From Nordella sp. HKS 07 (GTDB lineage: Bacteria; Pseudomonadota; Alphaproteobacteria; Rhizobiales; Aestuariivirgaceae): a stretch of DNA of 64,000 nt. Below, one piece after another: positions 43,644 through 51,596 of this stretch. Both the position numbers and the translations under genes were made by a program. How positions within the stretch are numbered: the stretch's first letter is position 1; every line of letters begins with the position of its first letter. Under the pieces are notes generated by a model. It worked only from the letters and a program-made list of their open reading frames with translations. It searched no databases and was not told the DNA's origin. The stretch covers positions 3,118,001-3,182,000 of the forward strand of contig NZ_CP049258.1 of assembly GCF_011046735.1 (NCBI RefSeq). The letters run 5' to 3'.

Positions 43644-44600
43644 TCACATCCGCAGCAACTGGCCGACAAAAGCACCGAGCTCATGGCGATAGCGGGCCGG
43701 ATTCTCATGCCAGGATTGCAGGTGGGTCGCCCTGGTCCTGACATAGGTCGTGGCGCCGTACCGGGTCGTTACGACCTCATCGCTGATGCTCGCCGGCACC
43801 AGACGGTCGCCCGTGCCATGGGCAATGAACAGGGGGCCGGGAAAGTTGGCAATGGCGTCGATGCTCCTCGCCTCCGTCAGGTCCACGGGCAGCTGCAGGG
43901 CCAGTATGCTATGCACCACCGGCTCGATTACCGCCGGCAGCGGGAATCCGAGCTGGCTGATCAGATTGCGTATGATGGCCCGGCTGTCGAGGGCGGGAGA
44001 ATCGAGGATCAGCGCGGTGACGGTGTCTGCCTGAGAGGAGCGCATGAGGAACTGTCCCACGATGGCGCCGCCCATCGATTCGCCCACCAGGATAATCCGC
44101 TTGGCGCCGCGCTGGCGCAGGAAGGCGACGGCGGCATCGAGATCCTTCCATTCGGTGAGTCCGAAGGAATATTGCCGCTCGGCCGACAGCGGCGAGCCGG
44201 TATCGTTACGGTAGCTGACGAGCAGGACGGGGACGCCGGCGTCATGCAGCACCGAGAGGTGACGATAGCCGTTCTCCCGGATGCCCGCTATGCCATGGAC
44301 ATAGACGGCCGCCAGGTCGGTGGCGCCCGGCGCCGGCACCAGCCAGGCGGGCGCCAGGCCGAGTTCGGTCGCGATCATCACCTCTTCGAACGGATAGCCG
44401 AAGGCCGTCTGGGGGTCGCCGCGGAAACCGACGGCATAAGGATTGAGCACCGGATGCGTCGGGCGGCTCGATTGCGAGACGGTGAGCAGATCGCTGGCAC
44501 TGCGCGCGATGATCCAGCCGCTGCCTACGATATAGAGAAGGAAGGCCGCGGTGAGGAGGGATATAGCGATGACGAGTTTTCTCACGGCCGGCTTCATCAC
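43644..44600 (-). CDS. Membrane-anchored alpha/beta hydrolase
   Basis: 318 residues with one N-terminal membrane anchor (KLVIAISLLTAAFLLYIVGSGWII) and an alpha/beta-hydrolase domain facing the periplasm. The nucleophile elbow is ILVGESMGGAIVG (Ser), with an oxyanion-type VYVHGIAGIREN and acid region FIAHGTGDRLVP; the likely His is in THLQSWHENPARYRHE. Resembles BEM46/YqiA-like hydrolases, substrate unknown. The start is GTG at 44600 (GTGA overlap with the META gene) or ATG at 44597. Confidence 0.82.
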   Translation of the reverse strand: MMKPAVRKLVIAISLLTAAFLLYIVGSGWIIARSASDLLTVSQSSRPTHPVLNPYAVGFRGDPQTAFGYPFEEVMIATELGLAPAWLVPAPGATDLAAVYVHGIAGIRENGYRHLSVLHDAGVPVLLVSYRNDTGSPLSAERQYSFGLTEWKDLDAAVAFLRQRGAKRIILVGESMGGAIVGQFLMRSSQADTVTALILDSPALDSRAIIRNLISQLGFPLPAVIEPVVHSILALQLPVDLTEARSIDAIANFPGPLFIAHGTGDRLVPASISDEVVTTRYGATTYVRTRATHLQSWHENPARYRHELGAFVGQLLRM

Positions 44601-45361
44601 ATGCGGGCGAGGAGCAGCACTTCGTTGCCCTGCGCGTCAAGCAGGAAGAGTTTGCCGCGCGGGTTGTCGACCCGCCACTTCCGGACATCGTTGAGGGCGC
44701 CGAGGAACTTGGACTCCTGGTCCATGACGGCCGGCGCGCAGGCCATCCGGGTCGAGGCCAGCGGGCTGAAGGTGATCCGCTCGCCGGAAATATCAGCCTT
44801 GCCGCTGATCCGGTTGCAGCCGCCGCTGCCCGACACCCTGCCATCGGCGGCGATGTCGAGCACTGTCTGCAGACTGTCGATCACGCCACGCCGGCGGATC
44901 GATTCCGCCAGCCACTTGCCGCTGGGATTGGAGGTCTCGCTCGCGACGCGCTCGACCTGGATGTCCGTCACATTCGGCTTGCCGGTGAATACGGAATGAC
45001 GGGTCGTCGAGATGAACCATAATTTGCCGTTGACGGTAATGCGCGCCTGCAGCGCGTAAGACCGATTGCGGCGGATGCGGTCTTGGTCATAGCGCAGCCG
45101 GTAAGGAATGGGCATACGGTGGCGCGTCTTGACACGGGTGACCGCGATCGTCTTCGCCGGAGCGTCGGCGAGCGAGATATCGAGCAGGCGTACTTCCAAT
45201 ATGGCATGCGGCGGCAAGGCGATGCGCTCGCGGTAAGAGACGCTGCCTCTAAGACTCTGGGTTGCCGCAAGCGCCGGCGATACCGGTAGAAGCGCCAGCA
45301 TTGCGGCAAGGCCCATGAGCTTACGCCGCGATATAGGGTTAACGCATCTACGATGGCTCAT
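44597..45361 (-). CDS. Secreted YbaY/META-domain protein
   Basis: 254-residue exported protein with a twin-arginine-like leader (ISRRKLMGLAAMLALLPVSPALAA). The first half (SLRGSVSYRERIALPPHAILEVRLLDISLAD) is a YbaY-type beta-domain. The second half is a META domain (KWLAESIRRRGVIDSLQTVLDIAADGRVSGSGGCNRISG ... ACAPAVMDQESKFLGALN) as in HslJ, associated with heat-shock and antibiotic tolerance. The start at 45361 was chosen as the signal peptide begins there. It is coupled to the hydrolase gene by a 4-bp overlap, so both may serve envelope stress. Confidence 0.82.
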   Translation of the reverse strand: MSHRRCVNPISRRKLMGLAAMLALLPVSPALAATQSLRGSVSYRERIALPPHAILEVRLLDISLADAPAKTIAVTRVKTRHRMPIPYRLRYDQDRIRRNRSYALQARITVNGKLWFISTTRHSVFTGKPNVTDIQVERVASETSNPSGKWLAESIRRRGVIDSLQTVLDIAADGRVSGSGGCNRISGKADISGERITFSPLASTRMACAPAVMDQESKFLGALNDVRKWRVDNPRGKLFLLDAQGNEVLLLARM

Positions 45362-45476
45362 GCACGCCTCCTGCCCGATCTTTCTATACAACAAAATAAG
45401 GTTGCAAGGGGGCTTAGTTGCATTGGCGCGCGGTGAAACTTGTTGCAATTGGCGCGAAATTCTTCAAGCTTCGGCA

Positions 45477-45593
45477 TAGCGCGGGATGCGAAAAAGTGGA
45501 TGCCGGTTTTTCGCAAGAATCCCGCGTTAAAATACTAGAATCGATCACGTTTATGAGTTTTGATTGCCTCAATCAAAACTCATCGTGATCTAG
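45477..45593 (+). repeat. Rhizobial-type palindromic repeat, copy A
   Basis: About 117 bp made of two inverted repeats: a GCGCGGGAT...ATCCCGCG hairpin with GTGG and CCGG motifs inside, then GATCACG ... CGTGATC flanking a long ATGAGTTTTGATTG / CAATCAAAACTCAT stem. The same sequence recurs at 47399 and 49508 in the same orientation. It ends 24 bp before the glycosyltransferase start codon. Confidence 0.85.
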
Positions 45594-45616
45594 GGGAAAA
45601 GCCTGGGGCGGCAAAA

Positions 45617-47401
45617 GTGGCGACGGGGCCGAAGGAAACTGCGCGCGGAGAGGGCGGGGGCGAGAAGTCTGCGCCACGCTATGTGCTGCCCGCCATTCCC
45701 ACCGCCGCCGAATTGCAGGAAGCGATCGCGCGCATGACGCCTTCGGAATCCCAGCAAGCCTTCCGCCATCGCGTGCTGCCGATCGCCTGGGAACCGGGCC
45801 GCGTCGCTTATGTGGCGGCGGGCGAACGCGCCAAGACCTATGCCGCGGGGCAAGGGCTCACTGTCTCGGCAGTGACCAACGAGCGCACCTTGCTGCGCGA
45901 ACTGCAGCGAGGGCGTGAAAGCGAGCTAATTTATCAGGCGGCTTCCGGGCTCAAGGAGCGATTTCCTCAGCATTCGGCCGCGCAGGGATTCACGGCCGAT
46001 CAGGCGCTGTGGCTTGTCTTCGGTATCGGGCTTATCGCCTTCGCCGCGATGTGGGACCGTCCGACCGCTGAGGTCGCGGGCTTTTCCGTGATGCTGGCGG
46101 TGCTTGCGCTGGTGGCCGCTCTCGACATCTGGTGCCTACTGCCGGCGCGGCTGCCGAAGGCGCCGCCGCTCAACGCCATTCCTGACGACGGGCTGCCGGT
46201 CTACACGGTTCTCGTACCGCTGCTGCGCGAGGCCAGGCTCGCCGAACGAGTGGTGAGCGTCCTCGGTACTCTCGATTATCCCAAGGCCAAGCTCGACATC
46301 AAGCTTGTCCTCGAAGAGGGCGACCGCGCCACCCTCAAGGCCTTCGAGGACATGCGCCTGCCCTCTCATGTGGAAATCATCATGGTGCCGCGGCGGGCGC
46401 CGGAGACGCGGCACAAGGCCCTGAACTATGCCTTGACCTTTGCGCGCGGCGACCTGCTCGCCGTCTATCATGCCGACGACATGCCGCCCGCGGACCAGTT
46501 GCGCCGTGTCGCCGGTGCCTTTGCGCTGGCACCGAAGACGGCGGTCTGCCTGCAGTCGCAGGTGGTCTTCTACAACCGTCATGAGAACTGGCTGACGCGT
46601 CAGAGCGCCATCGAGCAGGCCGTCCGCTTCAAGCTCCTGTTTCCACGCCTGGCCCGCTTCGGCGCGCCGCTGATCTCCGGGGGCGCCGCGTGTCACTATC
46701 GCGTCGCGGTGCTGCGCCAGCTCGGCGGCTTCGATTCACATAATCTGGCGCCCGATTCGGGGCTGACGGTGCGGCTGGCGCGTTTCGGATATCGTACCGC
46801 GCTCTTCCCCATGCTGACACGCAGCGAGGCGCCGTGCCGCCACAAGGAATGGATGGCCCGGCGCGTGCGTGCCATCAAGGGTGCCTTGCAGACGGCGCTG
46901 GTCAATACGCGCACGCCGTTCCGGATGTGGCGCGAATTGGGCTCGCGCAACTTCCTTCTGACCCAGGCGCTGACCGGCGGCGCCATTATCGTGGCGCTGT
47001 TGCATCCCGTCTTCCTAGTCTGGTTTGCACTTGCCTTCACGCTGGGGGCAATCGGCCAGCCGGTGACAGGACGGCTCTGGCTATTCCTGCTCGCGCTCTA
47101 TGGGCTGGTCGCGGTCCTTGCCGGCCTTGCTGCATTGGCAATCTCCGTGCGTGCCGCGCTGGCCCTCGGCCGCGGCTTTGGCTGGGCGATGGCGCTCGCC
47201 ACTTTGCCGGTCTATTGGCTGATGATCTCCCTCGCCACCTGGATCGCGGTGCTGCAATTCTTCACCAAGAGCCGGCGCTGGTCCAAGACGGCGCATGGCG
47301 TGAGCCGCGTCAAGCCGCAGTCCGCTCAGGCGGGGAAGGCGGCGCCGTCGCCCTCGCCATCACCGCCGACGTCCAAGCCGGAAATGAAGCCGGCGGGCTA
47401 G
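45617..47401 (+). CDS. Glycosyltransferase family 2 with N-terminal MshEN/GspE_N-like domain (XagB-like)
   Basis: Membrane glycosyltransferase, 594 residues. Residues ~30-130 (RHRVLPIAWEPGRVAYVAAGERAKTYAAGQGLTVSAVTNERTLLRELQ) resemble the MshEN/GspE N-terminal c-di-GMP-related domain. The GT-A catalytic part has VYTVLVPLLREARLAERVVSVLGTLDYPK, KLVLEEGDRATL, HKALNYALTFARGDLLAVYHADDMPP (DxD equivalent), and RHKEWMARRVRAIKG. Several membrane helices follow (LLTQALTGGAIIVALLHPVFLVW onward). XagB-type proteins make exopolysaccharide in response to cyclic dinucleotide; the role here is inferred. The GTG at 45617 is the first start beyond repeat A; a TTG at 45560 lies inside the repeat. The stop codon is supplied by repeat B. 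Confidence 0.8.
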   Translation: MATGPKETARGEGGGEKSAPRYVLPAIPTAAELQEAIARMTPSESQQAFRHRVLPIAWEPGRVAYVAAGERAKTYAAGQGLTVSAVTNERTLLRELQRGRESELIYQAASGLKERFPQHSAAQGFTADQALWLVFGIGLIAFAAMWDRPTAEVAGFSVMLAVLALVAALDIWCLLPARLPKAPPLNAIPDDGLPVYTVLVPLLREARLAERVVSVLGTLDYPKAKLDIKLVLEEGDRATLKAFEDMRLPSHVEIIMVPRRAPETRHKALNYALTFARGDLLAVYHADDMPPADQLRRVAGAFALAPKTAVCLQSQVVFYNRHENWLTRQSAIEQAVRFKLLFPRLARFGAPLISGGAACHYRVAVLRQLGGFDSHNLAPDSGLTVRLARFGYRTALFPMLTRSEAPCRHKEWMARRVRAIKGALQTALVNTRTPFRMWRELGSRNFLLTQALTGGAIIVALLHPVFLVWFALAFTLGAIGQPVTGRLWLFLLALYGLVAVLAGLAALAISVRAALALGRGFGWAMALATLPVYWLMISLATWIAVLQFFTKSRRWSKTAHGVSRVKPQSAQAGKAAPSPSPSPPTSKPEMKPAG

Positions 47402-47514
47402 CGCGGGATGCGATAGAGTGGGCACCGGTTCTTCGCGCAAAATCCGCGCTAACATATAAGAATCGATCACGTTAATGAGTTTGGATTGACTTAATCCAAG
47501 CTCATCGTGATCTG
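47399..47514 (+). repeat. Rhizobial-type palindromic repeat, copy B
   Basis: Same element as copy A, somewhat diverged (CGATAGAGTGGGCACCGG in the first hairpin). Its first bases, TAG, form the stop codon of the glycosyltransferase gene. Between this copy and the next gene (47515-47760) there is no supported coding sequence, only regulatory sites. Confidence 0.85.
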
Positions 47515-47618
47515 GGCGATTACGTCGCCGACCGGATGCGGGAGCGGCGTTTATGTCGGCCCTGCGGAGGGCCTCTCCGAGGTTGGTCGCGCCGGCCTTT
47601 CGTTCTAAAGTCATTATG

Positions 47619-47629
47619 TTGCACTGCAA
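47619..47629. promoter_or_regulatory. TTGCACTGCAA palindrome, PhaR-like site
   Basis: An 11-bp perfect palindrome, TTGCA-C-TGCAA, of the kind found before phasin and other PHB genes in alphaproteobacteria (PhaR-type). No phasin gene is present; reading from it on the minus strand gives only a short open frame into repeat B. Possibly the remnant promoter of a lost gene. Weak evidence. Confidence 0.3.
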
Positions 47630-47684
47630 ATTGGAACTTCGCCGGCGAACCTGACGCGGAGGGAGCGATCTTGCGTGGCGCCCT

Positions 47685-47698
47685 TTGACTTAGGTCAA
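47685..47698 (+). promoter_or_regulatory. FNR/FixK box upstream of uspA-cytochrome c
   Basis: TTGACTTAGGTCAA fits TTGA-N6-TCAA. Its centre lies 69.5 bp before the uspA start, and a GATAGT hexamer about 30 bp downstream could be the -10, so it occupies the class II activator position. It is one of five such boxes between 47.6 and 53.4 kb. Confidence 0.65.
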
Positions 47699-47760
47699 GG
47701 TCGAGGACCGGCGAAACCGATAGTTGTAAAATACGGTCAACGGAACTCACGGAGCGAAAC

Positions 47761-48174
47761 ATGGACAAGCGCATATTGGTGGCGACGGATGGTACGGAGC
47801 ACTCGAGGATCGCCGTCGCCTATGCCGTTCACTTGGCCGGCCGGACCGGCGCGGAACTGGTGATCGCCTTGGTGAATGTAGCGCTGGGAGGCGCCCGTGG
47901 TCCGCTGCTCTATATGTTCGAAGATGAGGAGGCGGGAAAGATCGTGCGTCAGGCGGCCGAGGAGGCGCGCCGCGACGGAGTAAAGGCAGTCTCGGAGGTG
48001 GTCATCGCCAGCCGTGAGGCCGATATTGGAATTATCCAATATGCGGATGAGAAGAAGATCGATCATATTGTCGTTGGTACCGGCGAGAAGCGAGGAGTCT
48101 CGCGCCTTGTACTTGGTTCCGTTGCGGCCGACATTGCGCGCCGGGCGCGCTGCACCGTCACCGTGGCGCGCTGA
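47761..48174 (+). CDS. Universal stress protein, single-domain
   Basis: UspA-fold protein of 137 residues; members bind ATP and act in stress and low-oxygen survival. Features are RILVATDGTEHSRIAVAYAVHLAG (N-terminal beta-alpha unit), then IDHIVVGTGEKRGVSRLVLGSVAADIARRARCTVTVAR, where G-x2-G-x9-G-S/T is the ATP-binding signature (GTGEKRGVSRLVLGSVA). It precedes a cytochrome c gene by 7 bp and is probably its operon partner. The FNR-type box upstream suggests induction under oxygen limitation. Confidence 0.9.
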   Translation: MDKRILVATDGTEHSRIAVAYAVHLAGRTGAELVIALVNVALGGARGPLLYMFEDEEAGKIVRQAAEEARRDGVKAVSEVVIASREADIGIIQYADEKKIDHIVVGTGEKRGVSRLVLGSVAADIARRARCTVTVAR

Positions 48175-48181
48175 GCTTCCG

Positions 48182-48523
48182 ATGAAACGCACAAGATCCA
48201 TGAACATTGCCGGTGCCGCCTTGGCACTTTCGTCGGCTTTCGTCCTGGCCGGTTCGGCACGGAGCGCAGAGGCGTCCCTGCAACAGGGGCGCGCCATCGC
48301 CGAGGCCAATTGCGCGCGATGCCACAATTTAGAGAAGAGTGGTGACAGTCCGTTCCCACCGGCTCCTCCCTTTCGGGTGATAGCGAAAATGTATGCGGCG
48401 TCCGATCTCGAGGAAGCCCTTGTAGAAGGCATCGTGGTGGGGCATCCGGCGATGCCCGAATTCACGATGTCGGGCGAAGAAGCCGCGGCGCTTTCGATGT
48501 TCATCGACAGCCTCGGCCGCTAG
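48182..48523 (+). CDS. Periplasmic cytochrome c, single haem
   Basis: 113-residue class I c-type cytochrome. Signal peptide (MNIAGAALALSSAFVLAGSARSAEA), then the haem motif CARCH in IAEANCARCHNLEKSGDS, and a candidate distal Met in GHPAMPEFTMSGEEAAALSMFIDSL. The small size and one CXXCH fit an electron carrier in respiration. The start at 48182 gives the signal peptide; the open frame that begins earlier (48014) overlaps uspA and is rejected. Co-directional with uspA and under the same FNR-type box. Confidence 0.88.
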   Translation: MKRTRSMNIAGAALALSSAFVLAGSARSAEASLQQGRAIAEANCARCHNLEKSGDSPFPPAPPFRVIAKMYAASDLEEALVEGIVVGHPAMPEFTMSGEEAAALSMFIDSLGR

Positions 48524-48536
48524 CATCGGACCGTTT

Positions 48537-48573
48537 GAGCGCCGGACCGATTCTACGAGAATGTCCGGCGCTC
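48537..48573. terminator. Hairpin between convergent cytochrome c and uspA genes
   Basis: GAGCGCCGGAC (48537-48547) and GTCCGGCGCTC (48563-48573) make an 11-bp stem. It ends on the stop codon of the minus-strand uspA gene. There is no U-run on the plus strand. Confidence 0.55.
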
Positions 48574-49415
48574 TAATGCGAGAAGAGCACCGGGCAGCTC
48601 ATGCCGGCGAGCACCGTTCGCGTCGCCCCACCCAGGATCATTTCGCTGATGCGCGAATGCCCATAGGCGCCCATCACGAGCAATTCGGCGCCGCTATCTG
48701 AGACCACGTCCAGCAGAACCTCACCCGCCTCCCGGCCTCCCGTGGAGATCGGGTCGAAAACCGCATTGACGCCGTGCCGGGCGAGCGTGGTGGCGAGCTC
48801 GGTATCGGGTACGCCGCGCGTATAGGAGTGCGTCTTCTCAGGATCCACCGCGAACAGCTGAACTTTCCTGGCCCGTTTCAAGAGCGGCAGGCTGTCGAAG
48901 GTGGCCCGTGCGGCCTCGCGTGTCCCGCTCCAGCCGACGACGATGAAGTCCGCGCTAAGGCTCGTCCTTTTGCCTGTTCTCGGCACCACGATCGTCGGCC
49001 GGCCGGAGGAAAGCATGACCCGCTCGACGAAACCGCGGTCGGTAACCGACAGTGCGCTTTCCTTCGCGGGCTGGCTGACGATGGTGATATCGCAATGGCG
49101 GGCGCGGTCGATCGCATGGTTGGTGATGTCGGGACCGCTCGCCTCGACGGCGTCGAATGTGCCGCGAATACCGTTTTCCTCGAGAACGGCTTCGAAGCTG
49201 GTGCGGACGGATCTCTCTGCGTTTCTGAACAGATCGCGTTTCTCTTCGAGAACAACCGGCTCGAAGCCGATCCCCGCAAGGATTTCGACGGCGGGGACGA
49301 CATAGAGACCTTGCAGATGGGCGTCGAGATCGTGGGCGAGCTTTGCCGCGCATTCCAGAAGGACAGAGTTGCGATCGAGGTCATTGAGGCTCAACAGGAT
49401 CGTCCTGTAGGACAT
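48573..49415 (-). CDS. Universal stress protein, tandem-domain
   Basis: Two UspA domains in 280 residues. The first (SYRTILLSLNDLDRNSVLLECAAKLAHDLDAHLQGLYVV) is poorly conserved in its ATP-binding loop. The second (SADFIVVGWSGTREAARATFDSLPLLKRARKVQLF ... ELLVMGAYGHSRISEMILGGATRTVLAGMSCPVLFSH) has the canonical GAYGHSR-xx-E-xxxGGATR signature for ATP. Such tandem forms are common in oxygen-limited regulons. An FNR-type box lies 69.5 bp upstream of the start, as for the other uspA gene. The start is ATG at 49415; GGAG upstream (CGAAGGAGAACGCA). Confidence 0.9.
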   Translation of the reverse strand: MSYRTILLSLNDLDRNSVLLECAAKLAHDLDAHLQGLYVVPAVEILAGIGFEPVVLEEKRDLFRNAERSVRTSFEAVLEENGIRGTFDAVEASGPDITNHAIDRARHCDITIVSQPAKESALSVTDRGFVERVMLSSGRPTIVVPRTGKRTSLSADFIVVGWSGTREAARATFDSLPLLKRARKVQLFAVDPEKTHSYTRGVPDTELATTLARHGVNAVFDPISTGGREAGEVLLDVVSDSGAELLVMGAYGHSRISEMILGGATRTVLAGMSCPVLFSH

Positions 49416-49449
49416 TGCGTTCTCCTTCGGAGTGACACGGGGTACCGGA

Positions 49450-49491
49450 CGAATACGGGGCGGGACCAGGAAAGTCTTTGATCGAGGTCAA
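49450..49491 (-). promoter_or_regulatory. FNR/FixK-type promoter of the tandem uspA gene
   Basis: TTGATCGAGGTCAA at 49478-49491 has its centre 69.5 bp before the start at 49415. TATTCG (minus strand, 49455-49450) lies about 32 bp from that centre and may be the -10. Confidence 0.6.
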
Positions 49492-49507
49492 GCCGTCAGT
49501 CGGCAGA

Positions 49508-49624
49508 TAGCGCGGGATACGAAAAAGTGGGCGCCGGTTTTTCGCGAGAATCCCGCGCTAACATATAAGAATCGATCACGTTTATGAGTTTGGATTGACT
49601 CAATCCAAACTCATCGTGATCTAG
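49508..49624 (+). repeat. Rhizobial-type palindromic repeat, copy C
   Basis: Third copy of the element at 45477 and 47399, same orientation. Its final CTAG contains, on the other strand, the stop codon of the phosphotransferase/kinase gene (49623-49621). Confidence 0.85.
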
Positions 49625-51186
49625 CCGGAGCGGCCGGGTCGCGATCCGAGACTCTGCAAGGCCAAGTCACGAAGCTCCGCCGTCACCTTGGCGGCATCCA
49701 GAAAGGTCCAACCGGGCGGGGTTTCCGTGACCGGCTGCCGGCGCGCTATTTCTGGCGTCGCGTCCGAAGCGTCATTGATGCGTGTGATAAGGCGGTCGAT
49801 CAGCAGTCCGGTCGGCGCTTCGAGCCAGAAGCCGCGGAAATCCGCTCCCGCCTGTTTGGCGAGCTGCGTCACGGCGTTCCGCTCGAATCCGTTGAGGAAG
49901 GTCGCGTCGACAATGACGCTTTGTCCCGCCTGCAAGGCGGAGCAGGCCTGTTTGTCGAGGGCCTCATATATGCGATGCGAGACTTCCGGCTTGTAGGCGG
50001 AGGCGGGAAGCCGTTCGGTTTCGGGGACATGAAACTGGCGTTTGCGCTCGATGTCGCTTCTGAGATGTATGGCACCGGGCGCGCGGCCGACGCGCGGCGC
50101 AAGCGCCCGGGCGAGCGTGCTCTTGCCGGTGCCGGAACGCCCGCCGATGGCGATCAGGAATGGCCGCTCCGGCCTCAGGAACTCCTGTGCCGTCTCGAAG
50201 TAGAGGCGAGCTTCGTTTGCCGCCCCCGGCGCGGCCGGGGACTTGGCCGCGTTGAGCGCCGCAACCTTGGCCCTGATCGCCGCTCTGAGGCTCAGGAACA
50301 GAGGCAGTGCCGCGAGTCCGTTCAGTTCATCGATAAGATCCTTCGTGAGCCAGAGGTAGCGGTTGAGTACCTCGTTCGCCTCGCCGGTGAGGTGTTTGCC
50401 CCACAGATCCATAATAAGAAAGGCGAGGTCGTAAAGCGTGTCGGTCGTGGCAATCCTGTCGTCGAATTCGATCGCGTCGAAAAGCGTCGGTTTGCCGTCG
50501 AGCAGCACGATGTTGCGCAGATGCATGTCACCATGACAGTGCCGGACATGTCCCGTCGCCTCCCGGGTCATGAGGAGGCCTCGGATTTCATGGAATGACG
50601 CCCGCATCGCCCGGCTGAATTCTTCCACTTTCTCGCACGGGAAGAGTGGCGTGGCCTGGAGGAGCGCGTTCAGCGTCTCATCGATGACGCCAGCCAGCGC
50701 CTCGGTCGCCTGACCGTCGCGAACTGGTTTCGCCGCCGCATGCGCCGTGGCGATGACGGCGGCAAGGTCGCGGATGACCTGGGCGTCGAGTCCTCCCTGT
50801 TCGGCGACGCGGTCCAAGGTCCGGCTTTCGTCGAACCGACGCAGATGGACGGCCCATTCGACGACCTCGCCGGAGCCGCCGAGCTCAAAGCCCGCCGGCG
50901 TTCTGCTGATCGCGACGACGCCTTTGTATATGCCGGGTGCGAGCTTGCGGTTGATCGTGTATTCACGTTCGCAGAAATGCCGACGTTTCTCGAGAGAAGA
51001 GTAGTCGAGAAAGGCAAGCTTGATGGCGCGCTTGACCTTGTACACCTCGTCGCCGGCCAGGAAGACGACCGAGGCATGGGTATCGATCCGCGCCGGCGGT
51101 GACGTCAGATTATGCGTCTCGGCGCGGCCAAGAAAGTCGAGCACCTCTTCCTGAAGGGATACTCCCGGGCTTGTTTCAATGGACAT
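49621..51186 (-). CDS. Bifunctional aminoglycoside-phosphotransferase-like / AAA kinase protein
   Basis: 521-residue fusion. Residues 1-330 form an APH-like kinase fold (THASVVFLAGDEVYKVKRAIKLAFLDY as the nucleotide lid, then HVRHCHGDMHLRNIVLLDG with the Brenner-type HGD and LFDAIEFDDRIATTDTLYDLAFLIMDL). Residues ~345-520 are a P-loop kinase (IAIGGRSGTGKSTLARALA, later GQSVIVDATFLNGFERNAVTQLA). These fusions are often seen in oxygen-responsive or DevR/FNR-type clusters. The natural substrate is unknown and aminoglycoside resistance is not implied. It overlaps the upstream unknown gene by 1 bp (TAATG) and ends inside repeat C. Confidence 0.85.
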   Translation of the reverse strand: MSIETSPGVSLQEEVLDFLGRAETHNLTSPPARIDTHASVVFLAGDEVYKVKRAIKLAFLDYSSLEKRRHFCEREYTINRKLAPGIYKGVVAISRTPAGFELGGSGEVVEWAVHLRRFDESRTLDRVAEQGGLDAQVIRDLAAVIATAHAAAKPVRDGQATEALAGVIDETLNALLQATPLFPCEKVEEFSRAMRASFHEIRGLLMTREATGHVRHCHGDMHLRNIVLLDGKPTLFDAIEFDDRIATTDTLYDLAFLIMDLWGKHLTGEANEVLNRYLWLTKDLIDELNGLAALPLFLSLRAAIRAKVAALNAAKSPAAPGAANEARLYFETAQEFLRPERPFLIAIGGRSGTGKSTLARALAPRVGRAPGAIHLRSDIERKRQFHVPETERLPASAYKPEVSHRIYEALDKQACSALQAGQSVIVDATFLNGFERNAVTQLAKQAGADFRGFWLEAPTGLLIDRLITRINDASDATPEIARRQPVTETPPGWTFLDAAKVTAELRDLALQSLGSRPGRSG

Positions 51187-51596
51187 TACAGGGTTTCGAC
51201 GGTGACGACGCGATAGGTGTGCGTGCCGTCGTCCTCTATCAGTGAAACATACTCGCCGACCGTGAAGCGTTCGTCGGCGAAATGATATCCTGCGGCTTCC
51301 TCTTCGTCGCCCTGGATGTCATAGCGAAATTTCCATTGGCCGCCCGGCTGGCGAACCAGATGCCCGATGTCATGCTCTTCATCGGACCGGTAGTGAACCA
51401 CGCGACAGAGATCGCGGTGTGACTTCCATTGCGCCGCGTCGATCCGGCCATTCCTATCGAGCGGCACGACGAGATCATAGCCATGCTGCTGGCTTCCCTG
51501 CGGGTAGTCGGGTTCGCGCGCCAGGCGCAGGCGGATTTTCGAGAAGCCGTCGGGAAATTTGTGGTTCGGACTCTTGTTTGTTTTCTCAGGCGACAT
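51186..51596 (-). CDS. Uncharacterised 136-residue protein
   Basis: Acidic, apparently soluble protein with no signal peptide and no family I recognise. Visible features: KSPNHKFPDGFSKIRLRLAREPDYPQGS, an N-terminal basic stretch, and later YRSDEEHDIGHLVRQPGGQWKFRYDIQGDEEEAAGYHFADERFTVGEYVSLIEDDGTHTYRVVTVETL, which looks like a small beta-sheet domain. It lies within the host-attachment/APH-kinase operon, overlapping the former by 11 bp and the latter by 1 bp, so it is probably regulated by the FNR-type box at 52073. Its conservation in this gene order would be a useful clue. Confidence 0.7.
   Translation of the reverse strand: MSPEKTNKSPNHKFPDGFSKIRLRLAREPDYPQGSQQHGYDLVVPLDRNGRIDAAQWKSHRDLCRVVHYRSDEEHDIGHLVRQPGGQWKFRYDIQGDEEEAAGYHFADERFTVGEYVSLIEDDGTHTYRVVTVETL

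Noticed and set aside
45560-45616. TTG start for the glycosyltransferase
   Set aside because: It lies inside repeat A, with no ribosome binding site and no family support for the first residues.
47360-47629. Minus-strand 89-residue ORF near repeat B
   Set aside because: It runs through the repeat and has no domain; the PhaR-like site nearby does not make it a gene.
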